A stretch of 64,000 nucleotides of DNA from AP-15 sp963774345 (GTDB lineage Bacteria > Pseudomonadota > Alphaproteobacteria > ATCC43930 > CGMCC-115725), in contig CAVZFB010000036.1 in NCBI GenBank assembly GCA_963774345.1, forward strand, positions 1 to 64,000, read 5' to 3'. Made by a program: the position numbers and the translations under genes. The notes below the pieces were generated by a model, which had not been told where the DNA came from, made no database searches, and worked only from the letters and a program-made list of their open reading frames with translations. Below, one piece after another: positions 26,948 through 34,794 of the stretch; position 1 is the stretch's first letter, and each line of letters begins with the position of its first letter.

Positions 26948-27095
26948 ATCCCGGTTCCGCAGTTTTATTTCCCGGTTAGCGGCAAAAAATTCCCGGTTCG
27001 AATGTCACGGGAATTTGCCGGCAATCTGTTGATTTAGAGCCTCCTTTTTGCCGCCGGCAGGCCGGCGGCGGCCCGGGCCGGTGAAATTCCCGGTT
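26948..27095. repeat. Iteron-like TTCCCGGTT array
   Basis: (T)TCCCGGTT begins at 26948, 26969 and 26990, an exact 21-base step (two helical turns). A fourth copy is at 27087-27095, and CACGGGAATT at about 27007 is an inverted partial copy. The array lies just upstream of the DUF5681 promoter, suggesting a cooperative protein-binding site. Confidence 0.6.
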
Positions 27096-27136
27096 ATTTT
27101 GCCGGTTCAGGGGAATTCGCTCCGGCGTCCACCGGG

Positions 27137-28300
27137 TCAGAACATCCCCAGCCCCAAGATGCCGTCGTCCGGGTCGAAGCCGGCCAGCACGCGCTTGCCG
27201 ATCAGGTCGCGCAGGGTTTCGGAAGTGCCACCGCCCAAGGTGCCATAGCGGGCGCCGCGGTAAAAGCGCGACACCGGGTACTCGTCGGTAAAGCCGTAGC
27301 CGCCATGCACCTGGATCGCCTCGCCGGTGACCTTGAGCGCCATCTCGTTGCAGGTCACCTTGGCGACCGCGGCCAACAGCGGGTCGGGGAAAGGGTCGGC
27401 GGTGGCGCAGGCGCGGTACAGCACGCTGCGCGCGGTCTCGATCTCGCGGTACATTTCGGCGATCTTCCAGCGGATGCCCTGGAAATCGGCGATGGCGCGG
27501 CCAAAAGCCTTGCGCTCCTTGACGTATTTGACCGCCTCTTCGAGGGCGCCCTCCGCGAGGCCGAGCGAGATGCTGGGGTTCAGGCAGCGCTGGGTGTTGA
27601 AGGCCGACAAGAGTTTGCGGAACCCGTCCTCCAGGACCAGGTTCTCGGGCGGCAATTCGCAATCCTCAAAGCGGATCTCGTGCAGATTTTCGCCGCCCAT
27701 CGTGTGGTAGGTGCCCGTCACCGAGAACCCCGGCGTCCCCTTCTCGACCAGCACGCAGCCGATCCCTTCCCGCCCCGGCTTCTTGTCGATGCGGGTGAAG
27801 ACCACGAACATGCCGGCCTCCTCGGCGCGGCTAATCAGGGTCTTCACCCCATTGAGCCTGAGCCGGTTGCCGACATGGTCGACATTGGTCCGGTAATTGG
27901 CGACGTCGGTGCCGGCGTCGGGCTCGGTCATGCAGATCGCCAGCAGACAATCGCCGCTGACCACCGCCGGTAGGATGCGCTGCTTGATCGGTTCGGGCGC
28001 ATAGGCAGCGATGATCCGGGTCTGCACCCCGACCTCGCCCAGCACAGCCATCGCCGTCACATAGCAGACCTTGGCGATTTCCTCGAGCACCAGCGCCGTA
28101 TCCAAGACCGGGAGGCCGAGCCCGCCATACTCTTCGGGCACCGCCATGCCGAGGACGCCCAATTCGGCAAGCTGCCGCAGGTTCTCCCACGGAAAGGTGC
28201 CGTCCATGTATTTGAGCGCCCGGGCCCGGAACTCGCTCTGGGCGAGATCGCGAACGGTGTGCACGAACTGGCGCTGCTCGTCGGAGAGGCTCGTCAACAC
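27137..28300 (-). CDS. Acyl-CoA dehydrogenase
   Basis: A 387-residue flavoenzyme of the acyl-CoA dehydrogenase family, full length. N-terminal helical domain to about 120; the FAD/substrate segment LAICMTEPDAGTDVANY at about 130; middle beta domain to about 235; C-terminal helical domain with VHGGYGFTDEYPVSRFYRGAR. The last segment includes the family's Glu-Tyr-Pro region and the Arg that contacts FAD across the dimer. It oxidises an acyl-CoA to the 2-enoyl-CoA, passing electrons to ETF; chain preference is not visible. It lies 25 bases downstream of radC, which with the enoyl-CoA hydratase gene forms a leftward run; coupling with that hydratase would make a small beta-oxidation pair. Confidence 0.9.
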   Translation of the reverse strand: MLTSLSDEQRQFVHTVRDLAQSEFRARALKYMDGTFPWENLRQLAELGVLGMAVPEEYGGLGLPVLDTALVLEEIAKVCYVTAMAVLGEVGVQTRIIAAYAPEPIKQRILPAVVSGDCLLAICMTEPDAGTDVANYRTNVDHVGNRLRLNGVKTLISRAEEAGMFVVFTRIDKKPGREGIGCVLVEKGTPGFSVTGTYHTMGGENLHEIRFEDCELPPENLVLEDGFRKLLSAFNTQRCLNPSISLGLAEGALEEAVKYVKERKAFGRAIADFQGIRWKIAEMYREIETARSVLYRACATADPFPDPLLAAVAKVTCNEMALKVTGEAIQVHGGYGFTDEYPVSRFYRGARYGTLGGGTSETLRDLIGKRVLAGFDPDDGILGLGMF

Positions 28301-28325
28301 GGGATTCTCCCCTGGTTCGACTTGC

Positions 28326-29048
28326 TCAAATCAGCCCCAAATCGCGCAGGCTGGTGTGGCGGTTGCGGCCGATGATGACATGGTCGTGCAACACGACGCC
28401 GAGCGGCGCGGCGGCTTTCTTGATGTCCTGGGTCACGGCGATGTCGGCCTTTGACGGAGTCGGGTCGCCCGAGGGATGGTTGTGAACCAGGATCAGCGCC
28501 GAGGCGCCGAGTTCGAGCGCGCGCTTGACCACCTCGCGGGTGTAGACCGGGGTATGGTCGACCGTGCCGCGCTGCTGGCGCTCATGCTTGAGCAATACAT
28601 TCTTGCGGTCGAGAAACAGGATATGGAACTCCTCGACCTTGTTGTGGGCGATTTGAGCATTGCAATAGTCGATCAGCTTGTCCCAGGAATTGACCACCGG
28701 CTGCTCTTGCAATTCGGCACGCATCAGCCGCAAGGCCGCTTCGCGCACCGATTTGATCGCGGCAATCCCGGCGAGGCCGAGCCCGGCCGCGGCGAGCGTG
28801 TCGGGGGCAGCGCTCATCAGGGCGGCGAAACCGCCGAATTGCTCGAGCAGATCTTTCGCCAGCGGCTTTACATCCCCGCGCGGGTTGCTAACGAACAGCA
28901 TCACTTCGAGCAATTCGTAATCAGGCAGGTTTTCCGCGCCGGCATCGATCAGACGCTGGCGCAGCCTCTCGCGGTGACCGTAATAGTGCGGTGTGTCGTC
29001 CCCAGCTTCGCGGAGATGCGTGGGCTTGCGGCGACGGATCGTGTTCAT
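28326..29048 (-). CDS. radC: RadC family protein (JAB/MPN domain)
   Basis: A 240-residue protein. The N-terminal helix-hairpin-helix-like region is LPDYELLEVMLF, and GLAGIAAIKSVREAALRL follows. The C-terminal JAB/MPN domain carries the zinc motif LILVHNHPSGDPTPSKAD (HxH ... SxxD) and VLHDHVIIGRN. Length and order match RadC/YicR. Although named a DNA repair protein, a repair role is not established; the domain looks like a metalloprotease or a DNA-processing factor. The start overlaps the enoyl-CoA hydratase stop by 4 bases. Confidence 0.9.
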   Translation of the reverse strand: MNTIRRRKPTHLREAGDDTPHYYGHRERLRQRLIDAGAENLPDYELLEVMLFVSNPRGDVKPLAKDLLEQFGGFAALMSAAPDTLAAAGLGLAGIAAIKSVREAALRLMRAELQEQPVVNSWDKLIDYCNAQIAHNKVEEFHILFLDRKNVLLKHERQQRGTVDHTPVYTREVVKRALELGASALILVHNHPSGDPTPSKADIAVTQDIKKAAAPLGVVLHDHVIIGRNRHTSLRDLGLI

Positions 29049-29848
29049 CGGCCCGGGCTGGATTTATCGCGGGAGCGCAGCCGAGCGAGCGCAGCGCCCG
29101 CCATGCGCGCCGGCTCGTCGCTGTCGAAGGCGCTGACGAAACAGTCGATGCCGCGCTCGATCGCCGCCCCGATCGGCAATTCCTCCCAATCGAGGATCAG
29201 CGATTTCTGCAGACGCACCGCGCGAGGGCCGGCGGCGAGGATCGGCCTCACGAAGCGGTCGACGGCATCGTCGAGCATATCCGCCGGTGCGACAGCATCG
29301 ACGAGCCCCCATTCCAGCGCTTCGGCGGCGCCGATCGTCTCCCCGGTCAGCAGCAGCCGGCGGGCGCGGCCTGGTCCGATCAGTTTGGGCAACAATGCCG
29401 CCTCGACCACCGAGGGAATGCCGATCGCGACCTCAGGCATGCCAAAGACGGAGCCTTCGCTCGTGACCCGCAGATCGCAGGCAGCGGCAAGCTCCAGCCC
29501 GGCGCCGAGCGCATAGCCGTCGATACGGGCGATTACCGGCACCGGCAGTCGGCGGAACGCGTCGCAGCAGCGATGGACGAGGGTGATGAAGCTGCGCGCG
29601 GCGGCGTGATCGAGGGCGGCGATCTCGGCTACATCGGCGCCGCCGACAAAGGCGCGTCCGCCGGCGCCGGTCAGGATCGCGAGCCGCAGCTCGGGGTCAA
29701 GGGCGAGCCCGGCCACGGTCTCGACGATCTCGCTCATCAGCGCCCGATTGAGACTATTCAGCTTGGCCCGATTATCGATCGTCAGGCGTGCGATATGGCC
29801 GCCTTCGGGCCGCTCCTCGTATTCGACAATAAAGCGGTTTGTTGTCAT
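29045..29848 (-). CDS. Enoyl-CoA hydratase/isomerase family protein
   Basis: A 267-residue crotonase-fold enzyme. Oxyanion-hole strands: AILTGAGGRAFVGGADVAEI (about 60-80) and the second glycine-rich helix start GYALGAGLELAAACDLRV (about 112-130). SEGSVFGMPEVAIGIPS follows, with Glu in the catalytic position of hydratases. It most likely hydrates 2-enoyl-CoA esters, though isomerase or dehalogenase relatives share these motifs. First gene of the leftward run with radC and acyl-CoA dehydrogenase; the PPOX gene diverges from it. Confidence 0.87.
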   Translation of the reverse strand: MTTNRFIVEYEERPEGGHIARLTIDNRAKLNSLNRALMSEIVETVAGLALDPELRLAILTGAGGRAFVGGADVAEIAALDHAAARSFITLVHRCCDAFRRLPVPVIARIDGYALGAGLELAAACDLRVTSEGSVFGMPEVAIGIPSVVEAALLPKLIGPGRARRLLLTGETIGAAEALEWGLVDAVAPADMLDDAVDRFVRPILAAGPRAVRLQKSLILDWEELPIGAAIERGIDCFVSAFDSDEPARMAGAALARLRSRDKSSPGR

Positions 29849-30012
29849 CGGCCCAATCGGTTCGAATACCGGCCCCCAGCCCGACGCCGGTCAGCGGAAC
29901 AGTGGCCTCCTTGCACTGCCTGCCGACTGATACTCGCGCCGACGGGCAAAGCCAATGGAGCTTTCGCTCTGTCTCGTGCATAGTGGCGCCGCATTCGGTG
30001 AGGAGAGAACTG

Positions 30013-30624
30013 GTGGACACGATCGAGGACCCCCAGCGTTTACGCGAAATTTACGGGGAGCCGAACGAGCGGGCGGTAAAAAAGCAGCTCAGCCGGTTCG
30101 ACCGGTACAGCCGCGATTTCATCGCGCGCTCGCCGTTTCTGGTCATCGCCTCCTCGGACCCGTCGGGCCGCTGCGACGCTTCGCCCAAGGGCGATGCACC
30201 GGGTTTTGTGCGGATCGTCGATGATACGACGCTGCTGATCCCCGACCGTATCGGCAACAACCGGGTCGACACGCTTGGCAATCTGATCGCGCGGCCAGGG
30301 GTCGGGCTGATTTTCTTCGTGCCGGGGATCACCGAGACCTTGCGCGTCAACGGACAAGCCACCGTCACGACCGATCCGGCGCTGCTCGAACCACTTGCGG
30401 TCAACGGAAAGGTGCCGCGCAGCGGGATATTGGTGATGGCCGAAGAGGTTTATTTTCACTGCGGCAAGGCACTAATCCGCTCCGACCTGTGGAACCCGAA
30501 GAAACAACTTCGACGCAGCGATTTCCCGTCGATCGGCCGCATCATTGCCAACCAGATCGGCGGCATCAGCCCCGATGAGGCGGAGCGCGCTACCGCTGAG
30601 AGCTATAAGAACCGGCTTTATTGA
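30013..30624 (+). CDS. PPOX-class FMN-binding protein (MSMEG_1061-like)
   Basis: A 203-residue split-barrel flavoprotein of the pyridoxamine-5'-phosphate oxidase superfamily. Characteristic strands: DFIARSPFLVIASSDPSGRCDASPKGD (about 38-64), TLLIPDRIGNNRVDTLGNL, VGLIFFVPGITETLRVNGQA (the conserved R-V-N-G) and EVYFHCGKALIRSDLW near the C-terminus. It resembles the MSMEG_1061 group, so flavin-dependent reduction is likelier than PLP synthesis. The start is GTG 30013 with AGGAGAG at 30001-30007; upstream in-frame sequence does not look coding. Confidence 0.8.
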   Translation: MDTIEDPQRLREIYGEPNERAVKKQLSRFDRYSRDFIARSPFLVIASSDPSGRCDASPKGDAPGFVRIVDDTTLLIPDRIGNNRVDTLGNLIARPGVGLIFFVPGITETLRVNGQATVTTDPALLEPLAVNGKVPRSGILVMAEEVYFHCGKALIRSDLWNPKKQLRRSDFPSIGRIIANQIGGISPDEAERATAESYKNRLY

Positions 30625-30663
30625 CCGACGGCCGGCGCGCCGCGTGGCCGGGATCGGCGGCGA

Positions 30664-31710
30664 CTAGACCCGGCGCTGGCGCTCTCGTTCTTCGTCTTCG
30701 GCCGTATTGAGGAGATGCCGCGCGTCGCGGAACAAGGACTGGGCCTTGTCCTCGTGCCCTAGGGTGTGTTCGGCAAGGGCGAGATCGAGTTCGATGTAGG
30801 CGAGCGTGGGCGTCCTCCGGCCAGCGCCGCGGTCGAGAACGCCAATCGCGGTATGAAACGCCTTTTTGGCGTCGGCCGGGCGATCGATCGCGAGATAGAT
30901 CAGGCCGAGGTCGTGGAAGTCTTCGGCGATCAGCGGATGGGTGGCGCCAAGCCGCTGCTGATCAATCGCAGTCGCCTCCTCGACCAGGGGCAACGCCTGG
31001 GTAAAGCGCTTTTGGCGCATGTAGGCGTTGGCGAGCTGCGCCAAGCTGCGCGCGGTCGCGAGCTGGTCGCCGCCGGAGCGGTCGAGCGCGAGCGCCTGGA
31101 GCAGGATGCGCTCGCTTTCGTCGAACCTCCCCTCGGCGGCCAGCACCGCGCCGAGCGCGCGCAACCGGTCAGTGCGCGGCACCCCGCCAACCTTGGCCTC
31201 GATCGCGATCGCCTCCTCGGCCCATTTCCCGGCATGGCTCTTGTCGCCTTGAGCCAGCGCGATGCGCGACCGGTCCGCAAGCACCGCCGCTATCGCGGGA
31301 TCTTCGGCGCCGACCCGGGCTGACAGAACGTTGCCGGCGGCAATCACCAGCGGTTCGGCGTCGAGGTATCGGCGCAAATCAATATAGAGGCGAGCAAGCG
31401 ACACCATCGCCTCCGCCGCCGGCACAGAAAAGTTGCCATAGGCGGCGATAGCAATCTTCAGCGCGCGCCGTCGCAGCGCCGTCGCCTCGGTGATGTCGGC
31501 ACTCTCAAACCGCAATTGTGCGAGAGGAGCGAGGATCGGCAGCAGGTTCGGATTGCCCGGGCCGAGCCGCTGTTCGGCCGTCGCCAAGGATCGCGCCAGC
31601 ACGGCGCTTTTGTCAGGCTGCGCGGAGGCCGGCGGATCTGCCTTCAGGTGCGGCGTCAGGAGCAGATAAATCGCGCCGGCGACCACCCAGGGGGAGCGAG
31701 GCATCGACAC
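30664..31710 (-). CDS. Exported TPR protein
   Basis: A 348-residue protein with a short hydrophobic N-terminus (WVVAGAIYLLLTPHLKA) that is a signal peptide or anchor. From about residue 35 it is almost entirely TPR-like helical pairs of the kinesin-light-chain type (about 42-residue steps): LLPILAPLAQLRFESADITEA, AAEAMVSLARLYIDLRRYLDAEPL, TARSLAQLANAYMRQKRFTQALPL, LIAEDFHDLGLIYLAIDRPADAKKA. The C-terminus is highly charged (EDEERERQRR). Such proteins are scaffolds; no enzymatic domain is present. It converges on the PPOX gene. Confidence 0.75.
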   Translation of the reverse strand: MSMPRSPWVVAGAIYLLLTPHLKADPPASAQPDKSAVLARSLATAEQRLGPGNPNLLPILAPLAQLRFESADITEATALRRRALKIAIAAYGNFSVPAAEAMVSLARLYIDLRRYLDAEPLVIAAGNVLSARVGAEDPAIAAVLADRSRIALAQGDKSHAGKWAEEAIAIEAKVGGVPRTDRLRALGAVLAAEGRFDESERILLQALALDRSGGDQLATARSLAQLANAYMRQKRFTQALPLVEEATAIDQQRLGATHPLIAEDFHDLGLIYLAIDRPADAKKAFHTAIGVLDRGAGRRTPTLAYIELDLALAEHTLGHEDKAQSLFRDARHLLNTAEDEERERQRRV

Positions 31711-31780
31711 TTTTAGCAGACCGTATTTGGTTCGTCGCCGACCTTTCGCCGCCGGCCGAGCAATTCGCGCCGGTTTGCGC

Positions 31781-32680
31781 CTACGCGACCCTCGCCGGAC
31801 TGACTGCGGCGCGTTCGGGGATCAGCTTGTCGCGAAGGTCGGCGAGCACCGGCATCATCTCCGCCAAGCCGGTCGTGATCGCCGCGCCGGCGAACGGCGT
31901 CAACGAGACGGCCTTATGCTTTTTTATCGTTTCCTCGGCGAAAAAGCCCCACCGGATCAGGTTGCCGACGCGTTCCTTGATCGCCAGATGGCCGAGCCGC
32001 AGGGTATCCCACATCCTGCTTATGATCTCGTCGACGACGAGAGCCGACGGGCCGCCGCGATCGTTGCCGAACGAGCTCGCCGACCAGAGCAGCATGACAA
32101 TCGCCCAGTATTGGTAGGTTACCAGATGGTCCATGGCATCGTCGAGATGTGCCGGGGTCAGCCCTTTTTTTCTGACGACTTGCTCGCTGGTCTCGCGCCA
32201 CTTCTGGTCGCAGGCGCCAAAAAAGCGATAGATTTGAGAAATTGTGACCTCACCGCAAGGTGTCATCGTTCCGGATGGCCAGCTCGCGTCGCCGGCCACG
32301 GCGCAGATCTCGTCGATCGTCTCCCGGCAATGGGCTTCGAAGCTTTCGCACAGTTTGTCGGTAGCGCCGATCAGGCATCCGGGCGACGCCGCGCAGTCGC
32401 GGTTCGACGTATCGAAGACTTTGACGAAGCCCTCCGTCTCACAGTCCTTGATCCGCTCGATGCAGGTACGGATATCGGTGCCATAAGATCCATACAGCGT
32501 GCGGTGGATCGCTCTGCTCGAAACTCCGGCCTCGCTGTTGGTTTTCGCCAAAAAGATGACATGCCAATGCGCACGCTTGTTCAATCCCGGGAAGTATTTT
32601 TGCCAGATACGGTAATATTCCAGCAAGAAGCGGGCGACGATGCGATCGGGGGATTTGAGCTCGCTGTAGCCGGGTTGCAT
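31781..32680 (-). CDS. Uncharacterised protein with two winged-helix-like regions
   Basis: A 299-residue soluble protein I do not recognise by family. The N-terminal region (about 35-100: HWHVIFLAKTNSEAGVSSRA, IHRTLYGSYGTDIRTCIERI, ETEGFVKVFD) has the helix-turn-helix plus wing pattern of MarR-type domains. A second, weaker one is seen near the C-terminus (ALVVDEIISRMWDTLRL, IKERVGNLIRWGFF). The central third contains several cysteines (NRDCAASPGCLIG, KLCESFEAHCRETIDEIC) that could bind metal or sense redox. A transcription-regulator role is plausible but unproven. It stands alone, followed by the TPR gene on the same strand. Confidence 0.6.
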   Translation of the reverse strand: MQPGYSELKSPDRIVARFLLEYYRIWQKYFPGLNKRAHWHVIFLAKTNSEAGVSSRAIHRTLYGSYGTDIRTCIERIKDCETEGFVKVFDTSNRDCAASPGCLIGATDKLCESFEAHCRETIDEICAVAGDASWPSGTMTPCGEVTISQIYRFFGACDQKWRETSEQVVRKKGLTPAHLDDAMDHLVTYQYWAIVMLLWSASSFGNDRGGPSALVVDEIISRMWDTLRLGHLAIKERVGNLIRWGFFAEETIKKHKAVSLTPFAGAAITTGLAEMMPVLADLRDKLIPERAAVSPARVA

Positions 32681-32899
32681 ATCGCGTCACCGTGACAGTA
32701 GCCGGGACGGCGGTATGATAGCCGATTTTCGCGCGGCGCAATAGAGAACGTCTAGGGAATATGTCGAAACTCGCATAAGCCGGTTGCCACAATCTTCCCA
32801 CGCTTTCGTGCCGGCAAATCGCTGCCTTGACGGCACTTGCCGATCATAGGAGGGTTTTGACCCGAGACGCGCGATCGACCATCAGCAGGGAGCAAACCG

Positions 32900-33739
32900 A
32901 TGAACGTGGCGGAACAGGCTCGTCAGGCCGAGAAATTCCGCAACATGCATCGCGGACCGAGGCTGCTGTTGCTGCCTAACGCCTGGGACGCGATCAGCGC
33001 GCGCATCTTTGCGGCCGCCGGCTTTTCCGCGATCGCGACGACCAGCGGCGGCGTTTCGTGGGCGCTGGGCTACGCCGACGGCGAAGCGGCTCCCTGGCCA
33101 GAGGTCGTGGCAGCAACCGCGCGCATTGTGCGGGTCGTGGCGGTGCCGGTGACCGCCGATATCGAGGCCGGTTTTGGCGACACGCCCGAGGCGGTCGGAA
33201 AGTCGATTTCCGAAATCATTCAGGCAGGGGCGGTCGGGGTTAATCTCGAGGACGGGACGCCGCGAGGCACCGCCCCGATCCGAACCATTGCCGACGCCGC
33301 CCGGCGCATTGCCGCGGCCCGCGAGGCCGCCCGCGCCGCGGCGGTTCCGATCGTCATCAATGCGCGCACCGATCTTTACCTGCGCAACATCGGCGATCCG
33401 GCGATGCGCTTCGACGAAACGATCGAGCGCGGCAAAGCGTATCTCGCGGCCGGCGCCGACTGCTTTTATCCGATCGGACTGCGCGACACGGCGACGATGG
33501 CTCGGCTGGTGAAAGCATTGGCCGCGCCGATCAACATCAATGTCCGTGCCGGTTCACCGAGTGTGGCAGAACTCGAAGCACTCGGCGTCATCCGAGCCAG
33601 CACGGCGAGTGCGGTGGCGCTGATGGCGGTGTCGACGATCCGCCAGATTGCAGAAGAATTGAAGACGACCGGCCGGTTTGACGCGCTGAACCCGGCGATG
33701 GCGCAGGCCGACGCGCAGCGTCTGTTCGCGGATGGTTGA
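32900..33739 (+). CDS. Isocitrate lyase/PEP mutase family protein
   Basis: A 279-residue TIM-barrel enzyme of the isocitrate lyase/phosphoenolpyruvate mutase superfamily. Key segments: LLLPNAWDAISARIFAAAGF, TTSGGVSWALGYADGE, VTADIEAGFGDTPEAV (Asp and Glu that bind Mg2+) and VGVNLEDGT (Glu ligand). INARTDLYL and the final INVRAGSPSVAELEALG also match. The cysteine-bearing K-K-C-G-H loop of true isocitrate lyase is absent, so a carboxyvinyl-carboxyphosphonate or oxaloacetate/2-methylisocitrate-type lyase, or an uncharacterised C-C lyase, is likelier. A good ribosome site (AGGGAG) precedes the ATG. Confidence 0.85.
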   Translation: MNVAEQARQAEKFRNMHRGPRLLLLPNAWDAISARIFAAAGFSAIATTSGGVSWALGYADGEAAPWPEVVAATARIVRVVAVPVTADIEAGFGDTPEAVGKSISEIIQAGAVGVNLEDGTPRGTAPIRTIADAARRIAAAREAARAAAVPIVINARTDLYLRNIGDPAMRFDETIERGKAYLAAGADCFYPIGLRDTATMARLVKALAAPININVRAGSPSVAELEALGVIRASTASAVALMAVSTIRQIAEELKTTGRFDALNPAMAQADAQRLFADG

Positions 33740-33786
33740 GCGTATGGAGCGGTCCGAGGGGAAGCGGGGGCCTATCTGCACCTCGC

Positions 33787-33821
33787 AATAATAGAGGCTG
33801 GTGCACTGACCGCATGCTTCG
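33787..33821. repeat. Imperfect copy of the nrdJ 3' end (distal side of the inserted gene)
   Basis: 35 bases here match 29 of 35 with 34809-34843, which encode the last cysteines of NrdJ. On the minus strand the surrounding frame reads AKCCEACGQCTSLYYCE, resembling the NrdJ zinc-ribbon ending EGCDQCTSCDYSKCG. The two copies flank the gene at 33846-34748 in direct orientation. Confidence 0.55.
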
Positions 33822-33845
33822 CAGCATTTGGCAGCGGTCGCTGCT

Positions 33846-34748
33846 TCAGCCGACACGCCCGGTTAGCGAAAGCACATATCTGATGAACGCGAACATGCGA
33901 ACGAAAAGGTAGTCGACCTTCGCCGCATCGCTTACCATCTCCTTATCCGTCTCCGAATGACGAATTCGAAACTCGTTACCAGCTTTAGTCAGTAATCTTG
34001 CCTCCTCTGTAAGTAAATCAATAAAGCGTGGACCATCTCCGCTTGTCGCGCGTGCGAGGAGCGCGCTCGCTTGCGCTTTCTTGTCGACACCGGGTTCTAG
34101 CGTTTTAATTCGCTCAAAGGCATCCCAAAGCTTCTCAAGAGCATCACGTCGGACGTCGATGTTCGGAGAGGTTATAAACGTCCTGGCTTTCTCAAGAAGG
34201 GAGTCGGCTACGTCATCTCCCGTGTGAAACAAAACCTCACGCAGAACCTGCGCAACCGGCTCGGGAATTAGCCGCCTGACGCGGCCTTCTGCGGTAAGCT
34301 CGAAAGCGATGCCGCGACGTGCAAAGAGGCGGTTGACATCATCCACGAATTGTTGGAGCCCAGCATCACGGTCAAATGATAGATGATAATGTTGGAAGTA
34401 GCCATGCCATCCCCCTTGGATCGGTTTTCCGATGGCTCTGGCCGAAAATTCAAGGCAGTCGAGAGTTGCCAATGTTTGGCGTGCCTCGTAAGAGGCCGGT
34501 GACGACTGCGGATTAGCTTCGACTTCCAGATCAGGAATCTCTGCTCTGGCTTGCTGCCAAAAGGCCGAGGCGTCTGTACCGCAAGCAACTGTCCCGTCTG
34601 GACATATTTCCGGAAAACGATAGCCAAAGGAGCCGTCGTCGATCCGCCTGTGGATCATTGCGAATAGAGCTTGGTTGGTTGTCTCGTCGATTTTGTCGAT
34701 CGTCCTTGCGCGGGAGCCCCGCTCTCGATCTGAGAAATACTCGGCCAT
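33846..34748 (-). CDS. Hypothetical protein, possible AbiJ-like abortive-infection protein
   Basis: A 300-residue soluble protein with base composition visibly less GC-rich than its neighbours. The N-terminus (MAEYFSDRERGSRARTIDKIDETTNQALFAMI) resembles the AbiJ N-terminal domain 4 type (F-S-D-R ... I-x-x-I-x-x). The C-terminus has ANEFRIRH-like GNEFRIRHSETDK followed by VDYLFVRMFAFIRYVLSL, a pattern seen at the end of AbiJ/HEPN-type proteins. The middle is helical. If right, it would be a single-gene anti-phage toxin with RNase activity; the identification is by pattern memory only. It sits alone, directly after nrdJ, between imperfect direct repeats derived from the nrdJ 3' end. Confidence 0.5.
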   Translation of the reverse strand: MAEYFSDRERGSRARTIDKIDETTNQALFAMIHRRIDDGSFGYRFPEICPDGTVACGTDASAFWQQARAEIPDLEVEANPQSSPASYEARQTLATLDCLEFSARAIGKPIQGGWHGYFQHYHLSFDRDAGLQQFVDDVNRLFARRGIAFELTAEGRVRRLIPEPVAQVLREVLFHTGDDVADSLLEKARTFITSPNIDVRRDALEKLWDAFERIKTLEPGVDKKAQASALLARATSGDGPRFIDLLTEEARLLTKAGNEFRIRHSETDKEMVSDAAKVDYLFVRMFAFIRYVLSLTGRVG

Positions 34749-34794
34749 TTTCTTGCATCTCTTCGAATATATGTGAGTTTAATATTTCGTTTAC

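Larger units (their letters stand above)
26826..27136. other. DUF5681 upstream region
   Basis: 311 bases without a gene. It contains a well-formed promoter (26887-26915), an array of TTCCCGGTT elements, and a GC-rich hairpin GCCGCCGG-CAGG-CCGGCGGC (27050-27069). On the minus strand the hairpin is followed by A rather than T bases, so it is not a typical terminator for the acyl-CoA dehydrogenase gene. Confidence 0.55.

Noticed and set aside
27050..27069. GC-rich hairpin as terminator of the acyl-CoA dehydrogenase gene
   Set aside because: On the minus strand the hairpin is followed by A residues, not T, so it lacks the hallmark of an intrinsic terminator.
26948..27095. Regularly spaced repeats considered as a CRISPR remnant
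   Set aside because: The repeat is only 9 bases with 12-base gaps, far too short, and no cas genes are near; a protein-binding array fits better.
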